Shown piece by piece: positions 36,301 through 42,611 of a stretch of DNA of 64,000 bases. Source of the stretch: VXYL01 sp965243095 (GTDB taxonomy: Bacteria; Pseudomonadota; Gammaproteobacteria; Pseudomonadales; Azotimanducaceae). The DNA lies in NCBI GenBank assembly GCA_965243095.1, contig OZ251530.1, forward strand, positions 372,001-436,000, written 5' to 3'. The notes beneath the pieces are model-generated. The model did no database searches and was not told the DNA's origin. It saw only the letters and a list, made by a program, of their open reading frames with translations. Each line of letters starts with the position of its first letter. The first letter of the stretch is position 1. The translations under genes were made by a program, and so were the position numbers.

Positions 36301-36739
36301 GCCAGCGGTCCGCCGCCAAGCCCACCGCCTGCAGCAATGCGGCGAACACCATACAAACCAGCCACATGACCGCCGACAGCGCCAGCAAACGCCCAACGAA
36401 GACCGCTAGGTTGGCAACCGGCCGCGCGTCCAACACCTCGCTGACCCGCGCCGTCCGGTCGCGCTGCCGATGGTCGAACGCCAGCAGCACCATGCCCGCC
36501 AAGAGCGGCGCCAAGAAGCATGCGGCGTAGCCCGCCATGAGGAAGCGCCCGGGCACCACGTTGCCCGAGTACGCGCCAACGGAATAATGCTGAAGGGCGG
36601 CGTGGTGATAGAACAGGAACGCCGCCCCGCCGCCGGCCAAAGCCAGCAGCGCCATCACCCATGTTCTCACCGCGCGCCGGATGCAGCGCAACTCCAACCG
36701 GGCGACGGCAAGGCTTCCGCGAAGCCCATGTTCGATCAC
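33368..36739 (-). CDS. ABC-2-like permease fused to a degenerate M1-like domain
   Basis: A 1123-residue protein. Residues 1-310 hold about seven hydrophobic segments in the ABC-2 permease style, ending with LACVLAGGCAIALLAQSRI. A large outer domain follows that resembles the M1 aminopeptidase region of such fusions (LRYPHKRFSFVEAPGRLRGF), but I find no HEXXH zinc motif where it is expected, so it is probably not a peptidase. The last 120 residues look like a golvesin/CBM-like beta domain (WNHLGDFDLQSTDVSLVV and VVVADAIRWRPL). The usual ATP-binding partner gene is not adjacent. The substrate is unknown. Confidence 0.7.
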   Translation of the reverse strand: MIEHGLRGSLAVARLELRCIRRAVRTWVMALLALAGGGAAFLFYHHAALQHYSVGAYSGNVVPGRFLMAGYAACFLAPLLAGMVLLAFDHRQRDRTARVSEVLDARPVANLAVFVGRLLALSAVMWLVCMVFAALLQAVGLAADRWLRFGPFDGWLGPVEPWSLLAFLFVDAPPALFLWGALVLFLASALRHRLAVVAVGWALLGGYLWLLLHVPLRLLPAISMISGFGAFASDMLPRALTAEAAAVRGAQVLLAGGLVALGAASCVRVDRARTPAWIGGLACVLAGGCAIALLAQSRIAGQQQREAWLAAHIAQQDAPLADLVRLSADVTIDAARALRVDATLELALPVEPTAELVFSLNPGLRVQDVELNGQETPHRHEHGLLQVPWDAAPGEANATLRVVAAGLPDPRFAYLDSVVDPLSLGIADGHYRILGTEPMVFSEDYAVLLPGLKWLPTPGVNLEGGAGASPVTTPDFHDLDLRLDAPAGWLAAAPGQREELEENGDRQRYRFRSASPVPMAGVVAGRFERYATKVAGVEVELLLHPGHRRNAEFFAKDARQLLALYLHARLTTAAGAGLRYPHKRFSFVEAPGRLRGFGGGWRLDTTLALPGIALLREYGLPSMRLAMHPAHMVMFFLPEDVSGGDPNIALWRSMTRFQAAAAGEHAPVLDFLMDRIAKSVVFSHWPSIFSAHHHDAAGAAGAGVELLHRMMGHGKAVDRELKAVAGRVAISPEFLASSLGDLRFADNPKAALDMLMFKGRILGSTLVAGWPPRGSAKVLREMLRRHRGGTYTLEDMRAAAGSVGAPLDSVVGEWWANADLPGFVVSDLDAYRLEDGPRGAPRYQLRLHLCNEGAAPGLARLSCRGHESMQFCQGRAVAHVPPGVCMEVGQIADFPPASATFDTYLSQNGGGIQFPALSIDTERAVDAPPLQGAQDSEWRPPASADVVVDDLSPGFAVDDEAPRRWWLGAPELAWTRAETPGSWGRFARTAMWSKAGDGERSATFAARLPAPGRWRLHYHLPGTEFVELEGSISMLTREVQATHQFGSYEMTLVERLGAERGVDAGGPGEKHTPIEFDGGIAEAGWNHLGDFDLQSTDVSLVVTDRTDGEVVVADAIRWRPLDG

Positions 36740-36865
36740 AGCGCACTCCCCAACGCTATCGGCTCATGATTGTAGCGCCGGCGAGGCGGTTGGATGCGAC
36801 AGGACGAGAGGCGTCCTGCCGCATCCAAAAGCCACCCAACTACCGATCAGTGCGTTTGCTCGACT

Positions 36866-37219
36866 TCAATAGCTGGTGAACTGGCAGCCAGTGACGCAGA
36901 ACCACCTGGCGACACCGCATCCCATCTCACATGCCCAGGGTGCCCAGTGATCGGCGCACGAGGCTATACACCCGTCATGGGATGTTTCGCAATTGGCCTT
37001 GCATTGCTCGCCCATGGGAGCGTCGAGGCGCAACGAGCAGGTCGTTCCGGCAGCGGTCGCTCCGCTCCCATCCCCGCCGGGCAAGACGGCCGTCTCGTCG
37101 TAGGGCAAGGCGAAGTGTTCGTCGCCCGCGGGCATCGCTTGGCTCGCCGCCGGCACCACCAGCAGCACGGCGCAGAGGCAGAGGCCCAAGGTGTTGATGA
37201 GGTTTTTCAGGTGGAACAT
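36866..37219 (-). CDS. Small cysteine-rich exported protein
   Basis: A 117-residue protein with a signal peptide (KNLINTLGLCLCAVLLVVPA, then ASQA). The mature C-terminal half holds about nine cysteines in GEQCKANCETSHDGC, IASCADHWAPWACEMGC and ARWFCVTGC, so it is likely disulfide-linked in the periplasm or outside. I know no family for it. AGGAG lies upstream of the ATG at 37219. It is divergent from the first of five tandem paralogues, with a 295-bp space; a copy of part of this space recurs inside the tandem array. Confidence 0.72.
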   Translation of the reverse strand: MFHLKNLINTLGLCLCAVLLVVPAASQAMPAGDEHFALPYDETAVLPGGDGSGATAAGTTCSLRLDAPMGEQCKANCETSHDGCIASCADHWAPWACEMGCGVARWFCVTGCQFTSY

Positions 37220-37514
37220 TGCCGTTCTCCTTTGGTTTCGCGAAGTTGTCGTCGCGGAGAGGATCGCCGCCAAGTTGCAGCGACACTCTCCGAACTGCAC
37301 GGCCTACTCTGCGCCCAATCGGGTGATCTTTTCCGTCCTATTTTGCGGTCAATTTGCGGTGCCAATGCAAGAAAACTGCGCCAAAAGCACCAAATGCGAA
37401 CGAAAACTACGAAATTCGGCTGAAACCACGAACCACGGCGGCCGGCCGTTTGCATTTCTCCGACGACATAGGCACGGTTGCGGACAACCATTCGATGGGA
37501 CAAGGAGGAACGCG
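37220..37514. promoter_or_regulatory. Divergent intergenic region, original copy
   Basis: This 295-bp region lies between the cysteine-rich gene and the first paralogue. Its right part, from about 37341, recurs in front of paralogues 3 and 4, and from about 38450 in front of paralogue 2. Its left part recurs only in front of paralogue 3. Shared stretches include TGCGAACGAAAACTACGAAA, GGCACGGTTGCGGACAACCA and the ribosome-binding site AAGGAGG. Conservation over more than 100 bp of non-coding sequence suggests a promoter and leader; I cannot fix the -35 and -10 boxes. Confidence 0.55.
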
Positions 37515-38387
37515 ATGTTCCCCATGTACGAAAAAGCCCTGCTCGCGGTCGTCGCGCTGGCCGTGGTTTTCGCCGCCAGTACGAAAACCGCATCGGGCGA
37601 GGAGATCGACGAAGCGCAGGCCGCCGCCACGGTGCCGTTGCCGGAGCTCTTGCCCGAGCGGTTGCGCGAGGAGACGCTTGGCTACGCCGGCGTGGCGGCG
37701 GTGATGGGCCAGAAGGAAGCCTATGACGCAACGGTCACTTTCGCCAAGGGCGCGCTGGAAGGGGAAGCGGGCACCCAAGCGGTGTGGCGCATCACCTCCC
37801 GGGAAGGCGGAATCGTCGCGCGCGACAGCACGTTGGTGCTTCGCCAAGGCGATTTGGCGCAGTTGGAGTTCACCATCGCGATCGGCCGCGCCTCGTCGCG
37901 CACGCCGCGCCCGCAAGCCACCGCCGTGTTCCGCAAAGAGGGCAAAGAACTATGGCTGCGTGGCGAAGCAGGCGAAGAAGGGCCGCCAACGGTGTTGCCT
38001 GCGCCGGTGTTCATCAACTTGGATGTCGCGGTTTTGGCCATGCCGTTGGCCGAGGGCTTCGAGACGCTGGCGCGCAGCTTGCACCTCGTCCAGCAGATGC
38101 CGTTGCATTGGAAGGTGGCCGTGGCGGGCGTGGAAAACGTGTCCACGCCGGCGGGGACGTTCGACGCCTACAAGGTGGCGCTCACCTGTTTCGACAACGA
38201 CGCGCTGTCCGGGAGCATCTGGGTGACGAAGGATGCACCATATCGAATTATCCGACAGGAGATCCCCTATGTGCTTGAGATGCCCGCGGGCCGGGCGACG
38301 CTGGAGCTCGCCCGCATCGGCGATGCGGACAAAGCCCCCAACGGAGGCCCTTCGCAGGAAACCCAAGACGCCGCGGAGCGCGACTGA
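37515..38387 (+). CDS. Exported DUF3108-like protein, tandem paralogue 1
   Basis: A 290-residue protein with a signal peptide (YEKALLAVVALAVVFAAS) followed by EEIDEAQAAATVPLPELLPE. Later blocks, shared by all five paralogues, are ERLREETLGYAGVAAVMG, LPAPVFINLDVAVLAMPLAE, LHWKVAVAGVENVSTPAGTF, DAYKVALTCFDNDALSGSIW and VTKDAPYRIIRQEIPYVLE. The WKV...TPAGTFDAYKV...WVTKDAPYRI pattern resembles DUF3108-type periplasmic proteins; the match is by eye. Function unknown. AAGGAGG lies before the ATG. It is the first of five genes in a row, each about 270-290 residues. Confidence 0.8.
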   Translation: MFPMYEKALLAVVALAVVFAASTKTASGEEIDEAQAAATVPLPELLPERLREETLGYAGVAAVMGQKEAYDATVTFAKGALEGEAGTQAVWRITSREGGIVARDSTLVLRQGDLAQLEFTIAIGRASSRTPRPQATAVFRKEGKELWLRGEAGEEGPPTVLPAPVFINLDVAVLAMPLAEGFETLARSLHLVQQMPLHWKVAVAGVENVSTPAGTFDAYKVALTCFDNDALSGSIWVTKDAPYRIIRQEIPYVLEMPAGRATLELARIGDADKAPNGGPSQETQDAAERD

Positions 38388-38590
38388 CAGCGCACTGCGG
38401 GCGATGCCCGTACGGCATGTGCGGGCGCAGTGGCGCGAACGCCCGTACGCCGCACGAAACACCAAGTGCGAACGAAAACTACGAAAGTCGGCTGAAAAAA
38501 ACCACGAACCACGGCGGCCGGCCGTTTGCATTTCTCCGACGACATAGGCACGGTTGCGGACAACCACTCGATGGGACAAGGAGGAGCGCG
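38388..38590 (+). repeat. Leader repeat before paralogue 2
   Basis: From about 38450 to the start codon this region matches the 140 bp before paralogue 1, with TGCGAACGAAAACTACGAAA and GGCACGGTTGCGGACAACCA kept. An extra AAA occurs in the middle. The first 60 bp do not match. Confidence 0.7.
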
Positions 38591-39445
38591 ATGTTCCCCA
38601 TGTACGAAAAAGCCCTGCTCGCGCTCGTCGCGCTGGCCGTGGCGTTCGCCGGCAGCCCGGAAACCGCATCCGGCGAGGAGATCGACGAAGCGCAGGCCGC
38701 CGCCACGGCGCCGTTGCCGGAGCTCTTCCCCGAGCGGTTGCGCGAGGAGACGCTCGGCTACGCCGGCGTGGCGACGGCGATGGGCCAGAAGGAAGCCTAT
38801 GACGCAACGGTCACTTTCGCCAAGGGCGCGCTGGAAGGAGAAGCGGGCACCCAAGCGGTGTGGCGCATCACCTCCGGGGAAGACGGAATGGTCCCGCGGG
38901 ACACCACCTTGGTGCTTCGCCAAGGCGACCTGGCGCCGTTGGAGTTCACCATCGCGTTCGGGCCATCGCGGGGGCGCGCGGCGGTCGTAGTGTTCCGCAA
39001 AGGAGGCAAAGAAGTAGCGCCGCGCGACGAAACAGAAGGGCGGCCAATACTGTTGCCCGCGCCGGTGTTCGTCAACTTGGATGTCGCCGTTCTGGCGATG
39101 CCGTTGACCGAGGGCTTCGAGACGCTGGCGCGCACCCTGCATCTCATCCCAGGCAGGCCGTTGCATTGGAAGGTGGCCGTGGCGGGCGTGGAAAACGTGT
39201 CCACGCCGGCGGGGACGTTCGACGCCTACAAGGTGGCGCTCACCTGTTTCGACAACGATGCGCTGTCCGGGAGCATCTGGGTGACGAAGGATGCACCATA
39301 TCGAATTATCCGACAGGAGATCCCCTATGTGCTTGAGATGCCCGCTGGCCGGGCGACGCTGGAGCTCGCCCGCATCGGCGATGCGGACAAAGCCCCCAAC
39401 GGAGGCCCTTCGCAGGAAACCCCAGACGCCGCGGAACGCGACTGA
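38591..39445 (+). CDS. Exported DUF3108-like protein, tandem paralogue 2
   Basis: A 284-residue protein, the closest relative of paralogue 1: the signal peptide, the first 100 residues and the last 110 are nearly identical. The middle differs (FGPSRGRAAVVVFRKGGKEV in place of the longer stretch of paralogue 1), with a shorter loop and changes such as HLIPGRPLHWKV. The C-terminal PNGGPSQETPDAAERD is shared with paralogue 1 only. High identity at both ends with a variable centre suggests recent duplication followed by loop divergence or gene conversion. Start chosen by alignment; GGAGGAG precedes the ATG. Confidence 0.8.
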   Translation: MFPMYEKALLALVALAVAFAGSPETASGEEIDEAQAAATAPLPELFPERLREETLGYAGVATAMGQKEAYDATVTFAKGALEGEAGTQAVWRITSGEDGMVPRDTTLVLRQGDLAPLEFTIAFGPSRGRAAVVVFRKGGKEVAPRDETEGRPILLPAPVFVNLDVAVLAMPLTEGFETLARTLHLIPGRPLHWKVAVAGVENVSTPAGTFDAYKVALTCFDNDALSGSIWVTKDAPYRIIRQEIPYVLEMPAGRATLELARIGDADKAPNGGPSQETPDAAERD

Positions 39446-39777
39446 CAGCGCTCTCTCTGTCGCCGGGCGAGACCGCCGTCTCCGCCGTTCTCCTGTCGTT
39501 TCGTGAAGTTGTCGTCTCGGAGAGGGTCGCCGCGACATCGCAGCAACTCCTCGAACTGCACAGCCTACTCTGTGCCTAATCAAGTGACTTTTTCGCCCCA
39601 TTTTGTGGTCAGTTTGCGGTGCCAATGCAAGAAACCTGCGCCGAAAGCACCAAGTGCGAACGAAAACTACGAAATTCGGCGGAAACCGCGAAACCACGGC
39701 GGCCGACCACTTGCTTTCCGCTGACGAACTAGGCACGGTTTGCGAATCCTTCAATGGGACGCCAAGGAGGGAACGCA
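39446..39777 (+). repeat. Leader repeat before paralogue 3, with relic of the divergent promoter
   Basis: This 332-bp gap has no gene of its own. From about 39485 it matches the whole divergent space before paralogue 1, including GCCGTTCTCCT and GTGAAGTTGTCGTC, which correspond to the upstream edge of the cysteine-rich gene. It then keeps ACTGCACAGCCTACTCTG and the common leader TGCGAACGAAAACTACGAAA. The cysteine-rich coding sequence itself is absent. The duplicated unit therefore once reached past the divergent promoter. Confidence 0.7.
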
Positions 39778-40623
39778 GTGTTCCATGTGCATCAAAACCG
39801 CCTGCTCGCTGTCGTCGTCTTGGTTGGGGCTTTTGCCGGCAACCCGGAAGCCGCATCGGACCAAGAGAGCGATGAAGCGCAAGCCGCCGCCACGGTGCCG
39901 TTGCCGAAGCTCTTCCCCGAGCGGCTGCGAGAGGAAACGCTTGAATACACCGGTATGGCGGTGGGCTGGGGCCGGGAGGAACCGATCGACACAACCTGGA
40001 CTTTCGCCAAGGACACGCTGGAGCGCGAATCGGCTGAAACGGTGTGGCGCATCGCGTACCGGGAAAGAGGAATCCCACGCAACGCCACCTTCGTGCTCCG
40101 CAGCGAAGACTTGGCCGCTTTGGAGTACCACATCAGGTTGTGGGCGCCGGGATCGCCGGGGATGGAGCTGGACGAGACGCTTGTGTTCCGCAAAGAAGGC
40201 AAGGAAATCGGCGGGCGTGACGAAACGGAAGAGGACGTGCTGCTGTTGCCGGCGCCAGTATTCGCTAGTTTGGATGTCGCGGTGCTGGCGATGCCGTTGA
40301 CCGAGGGCTTCGAAACGCTGGTGCGCAGCTTCGAGCTCATCGAGCAAATGACAGTGCAATGGAAGGTGACCGTGGCGGGCGTGGAAACCGTGTCCACGCC
40401 GGCCGGGACGTTCGACACCTACAAGGTGACGCTCACCTGTTTGCACAGCGCCGCGCGGTCCGGGAGCATATGGGTCACGAAGGCGGCACCATATCGAATT
40501 GTCCGCCGCGAATCCCCCTACACCTTCGAGAAGCCCATGGGCCGCGCAACGCTGGAGCTGGCCCGCATCCGCGATGCGGCGATCCTCTCGCAGGAGGATT
40601 CCGGCGCGACGGCAAGCGATTGA
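39778..40623 (+). CDS. Exported DUF3108-like protein, tandem paralogue 3
   Basis: A 281-residue protein, the most divergent of the five. By alignment it starts at a GTG at 39778 (GTGTTCCATGTG), where the others have ATG; AAGGAGG lies upstream. Signal peptide NRLLAVVVLVGAFAGNPEAA. The common blocks remain: PKLFPERLREETLEYTGMAV, LPAPVFASLDVAVLAMPLTE, WKVTVAGVETVSTPAGTFDT and VTKAAPYRIVRRESPYTFE. The central part is altered (RLWAPGSPGMELDETLVF). The cysteine in TCFDND of the others is kept as TCLHSA. Confidence 0.78.
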   Translation: MFHVHQNRLLAVVVLVGAFAGNPEAASDQESDEAQAAATVPLPKLFPERLREETLEYTGMAVGWGREEPIDTTWTFAKDTLERESAETVWRIAYRERGIPRNATFVLRSEDLAALEYHIRLWAPGSPGMELDETLVFRKEGKEIGGRDETEEDVLLLPAPVFASLDVAVLAMPLTEGFETLVRSFELIEQMTVQWKVTVAGVETVSTPAGTFDTYKVTLTCLHSAARSGSIWVTKAAPYRIVRRESPYTFEKPMGRATLELARIRDAAILSQEDSGATASD

Positions 40624-40838
40624 CGCGCCGCCATGGGGGCGAGACGGGTGGCTGTTTCGCCCTATTTTGCGGTCAATTTCGGGTGCCAACGCAAGAGACC
40701 CGCGCCAAAAGCACCAAATGCGAACGAAAACTACGAAAGTCGGCCGAAACCACGCAACCACGGCGGCCGGCCGTTTGCATTTCTTTGACGACATAGGCAC
40801 GGTTGCGGACAACCATTCGATGGGAAGGAGGAAACGCG
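40624..40838 (+). repeat. Leader repeat before paralogue 4
   Basis: From about 40655 this 215-bp gap repeats the leader seen before paralogue 1: CCCTATTTTGCGGTCAATTT, TGCGAACGAAAACTACGAAA, and GGCACGGTTGCGGACAACCA, up to GGAAGGAGG before the start. No coding capacity is conserved between copies. Confidence 0.7.
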
Positions 40839-41702
40839 ATGTTCCACATGTACGAAAAAGCCCTGCTCGCAGTCGTCGCGCTGGCCGTGGTTTTCGCCGG
40901 CAACCCGGGAGCGGCGTCGGGCGAGGAGATCGACGAAGCGCAGGCCGCCGCCACGGCGCCGTTGCCGAAGCTCTTTTCCGAGCGGCTGCGCGAGGAGACG
41001 CTTGGCTACGCCGGCGTGGCGACGGTCATGGGCCAGAACGAGGCATATGAGGCCACCCTCACTTTCGCCAAGGACACGCTGGAGGGGGAATCGGGCGCCC
41101 AAACGGTGTGGCGCATCGCCTACGGGGAAGGCGGTATCGTGCCGCGCGACACCACGCTGGTGCTTCGCCAAAGCGATCTGGCGCAGTTGGAGTTCTCTTT
41201 CGCGATGGGGATCATGGGGATGGAGGAAATAACAGAGGAAATAACAGTTGTGTTCCGCAACGAGGGCAAGGAAATAGCGCCGCACGACGAAACAGAAGGG
41301 CCGCCAACGCTGTTGCCCGCGCCAGTGTTCATCAACTTGGATGTCGCGGTTCTGGCGATGCCGTTGGCCGAGGGTTTCGAGACGCTGGCGCGCAGCTTGC
41401 ACCTCTTCGAGCAAAAGCCGTTGCATTGGAAAGTCGCCGTCGTGGGCGCGGAAACCGTGTCCACGCCGGCGGGGACGTTCGACGCCTACAAGGTGGCGCT
41501 CACCTGTTTCGACAACGACGCGCTGTCCGGGAGCATCTGGGTGACGACGGAAGCGCCGTATCGCATCGTCCGCCGGGAGATCCCCTATTTGCTCGAGAGG
41601 CCCATGGGCCGCGCGACGTTGGAGCTCGCTCGCATTGGCGAAGCGGACGAAGCCCCGTCGCAGGAGACCCACGACGCGGCGGAGAGCGATAGCGTACCCT
41701 AG
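40839..41702 (+). CDS. Exported DUF3108-like protein, tandem paralogue 4
   Basis: A 287-residue protein with signal peptide YEKALLAVVALAVVFAGNPG, then GEEIDEAQAAATAPLPKLFS. The variable centre has the insertion FAMGIMGMEEITEEITVVFR with a short internal duplication (EITEEIT). The conserved end blocks follow: LPAPVFINLDVAVLAMPLAE, GAETVSTPAGTFDAYKVALT and VTTEAPYRIVRREIPYLLE. Paralogues 4 and 5 share VTTEAPYRIVRRE, which separates them from 1 and 2. AAGGAGG precedes the ATG. Confidence 0.8.
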   Translation: MFHMYEKALLAVVALAVVFAGNPGAASGEEIDEAQAAATAPLPKLFSERLREETLGYAGVATVMGQNEAYEATLTFAKDTLEGESGAQTVWRIAYGEGGIVPRDTTLVLRQSDLAQLEFSFAMGIMGMEEITEEITVVFRNEGKEIAPHDETEGPPTLLPAPVFINLDVAVLAMPLAEGFETLARSLHLFEQKPLHWKVAVVGAETVSTPAGTFDAYKVALTCFDNDALSGSIWVTTEAPYRIVRREIPYLLERPMGRATLELARIGEADEAPSQETHDAAESDSVP

Positions 41703-41746
41703 GCGGCGACGACCTTCTGGTCACTGGTCAGCAAAGAGGAAACGCA

Positions 41747-42562
41747 ATGTTCCACATGCGCCTAGACCGCCTCGCGCTCGTTGCGGCAGCCACGGTTTTC
41801 GCTGCCGGCCCGCAAGCCGCCTCCGGCGAGGAGATCGACGAAGCGCAAGCCGCCGCCACGGTGCCGCTGCCGAAGCTCTTTCCCGAACGGTTGCGCGAGG
41901 AGACGCTGGGCTACGCCGGGGTGACGGCGGCCATGGGCGAGGAGGAAGCCTACGACGCAACCGTCACTTTCGCCAAGGACACGCTGGAGGGGCAAGCGGT
42001 GTGGCGCATCGCCTCCCGGGAAGGCGGAGTCATCCCGCGCAACAACACCGTGGTGCTTCGTCAAGGCGACCTGAAGCCGTTGGAGTTCACCTTGGCGATG
42101 GGGGGCGCGGAAGTCACTCTTGCGGTGCGCAAGGAAGGCAAAGAAATAGCGCCGCACGACGAAACAGAAGGGCCGCCAACGCTGTTGCCCGCGCCGGTGT
42201 TCGTCAACTTGGATGTCGCGGTTTTGGCCATGCCGTTGGCCGAGGGTTTCGAGACGCTGGCGCGCAGCTTGCACCTCGTCCAGCCGATGCCGTTGCATTG
42301 GAAGGTGGCCGTGGCGGGGGTGGAAACCGTGTCCACGTCGGCGGGGACGTTCGACGCCTACAAGGTGGCGCTCACCTGTTTCGACGACGATGCGCAGTCC
42401 GGGAGCATATGGGTGACGACGGAAGCGCCGTATCGAATCGTCCGCCGCGAGACGCCCTACGTGCCCGAGATGCCCATGGGCCGCGCGACGCTGGAGCTCG
42501 CCCGCATCCGCGATGCGGGGCGCCCTTCGCAGGAAAACGCTGGCGCGACGGAGAGCGACTGA
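41747..42562 (+). CDS. Exported DUF3108-like protein, tandem paralogue 5
   Basis: A 271-residue protein, the shortest of the five. Signal peptide LDRLALVAAATVFAAGPQAA. Conserved blocks: FPERLREETLGYAGVTAAMG, LPAPVFVNLDVAVLAMPLAE, VAGVETVSTSAGTFDAYKVA and VTTEAPYRIVRRETPYVPE. It lies only 44 bp after paralogue 4 and lacks the long leader, so unlike the other copies it is probably read from the message of paralogue 4. AAGAGGA precedes the ATG. Confidence 0.8.
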   Translation: MFHMRLDRLALVAAATVFAAGPQAASGEEIDEAQAAATVPLPKLFPERLREETLGYAGVTAAMGEEEAYDATVTFAKDTLEGQAVWRIASREGGVIPRNNTVVLRQGDLKPLEFTLAMGGAEVTLAVRKEGKEIAPHDETEGPPTLLPAPVFVNLDVAVLAMPLAEGFETLARSLHLVQPMPLHWKVAVAGVETVSTSAGTFDAYKVALTCFDDDAQSGSIWVTTEAPYRIVRRETPYVPEMPMGRATLELARIRDAGRPSQENAGATESD

Positions 42563-42570
42563 GCACACCG

Positions 42571-42600
42571 ATGCGGGCGAGGACGCCCGCGCTCCCAAGG
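42571..42600. repeat. REP-like hairpin, variant copy
   Basis: GCGGGCG and CGCCCGC form a 7-bp stem followed by GCTCCCAAGG. It matches the repeats at 51981-52059 and 63948-63973 with one extra base. It lies between two convergent genes, where it may also act as a terminator. Confidence 0.6.
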
Positions 42601-42611
42601 TGATGCGAATG

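Noticed and set aside
37350..37514. In-frame N-terminal extension of paralogue 1 through the leader
   Set aside because: The frame is open in copy 1 only. Indels in the leaders of copies 2-4 break it, while the ATG after AAGGAGG is kept in all.
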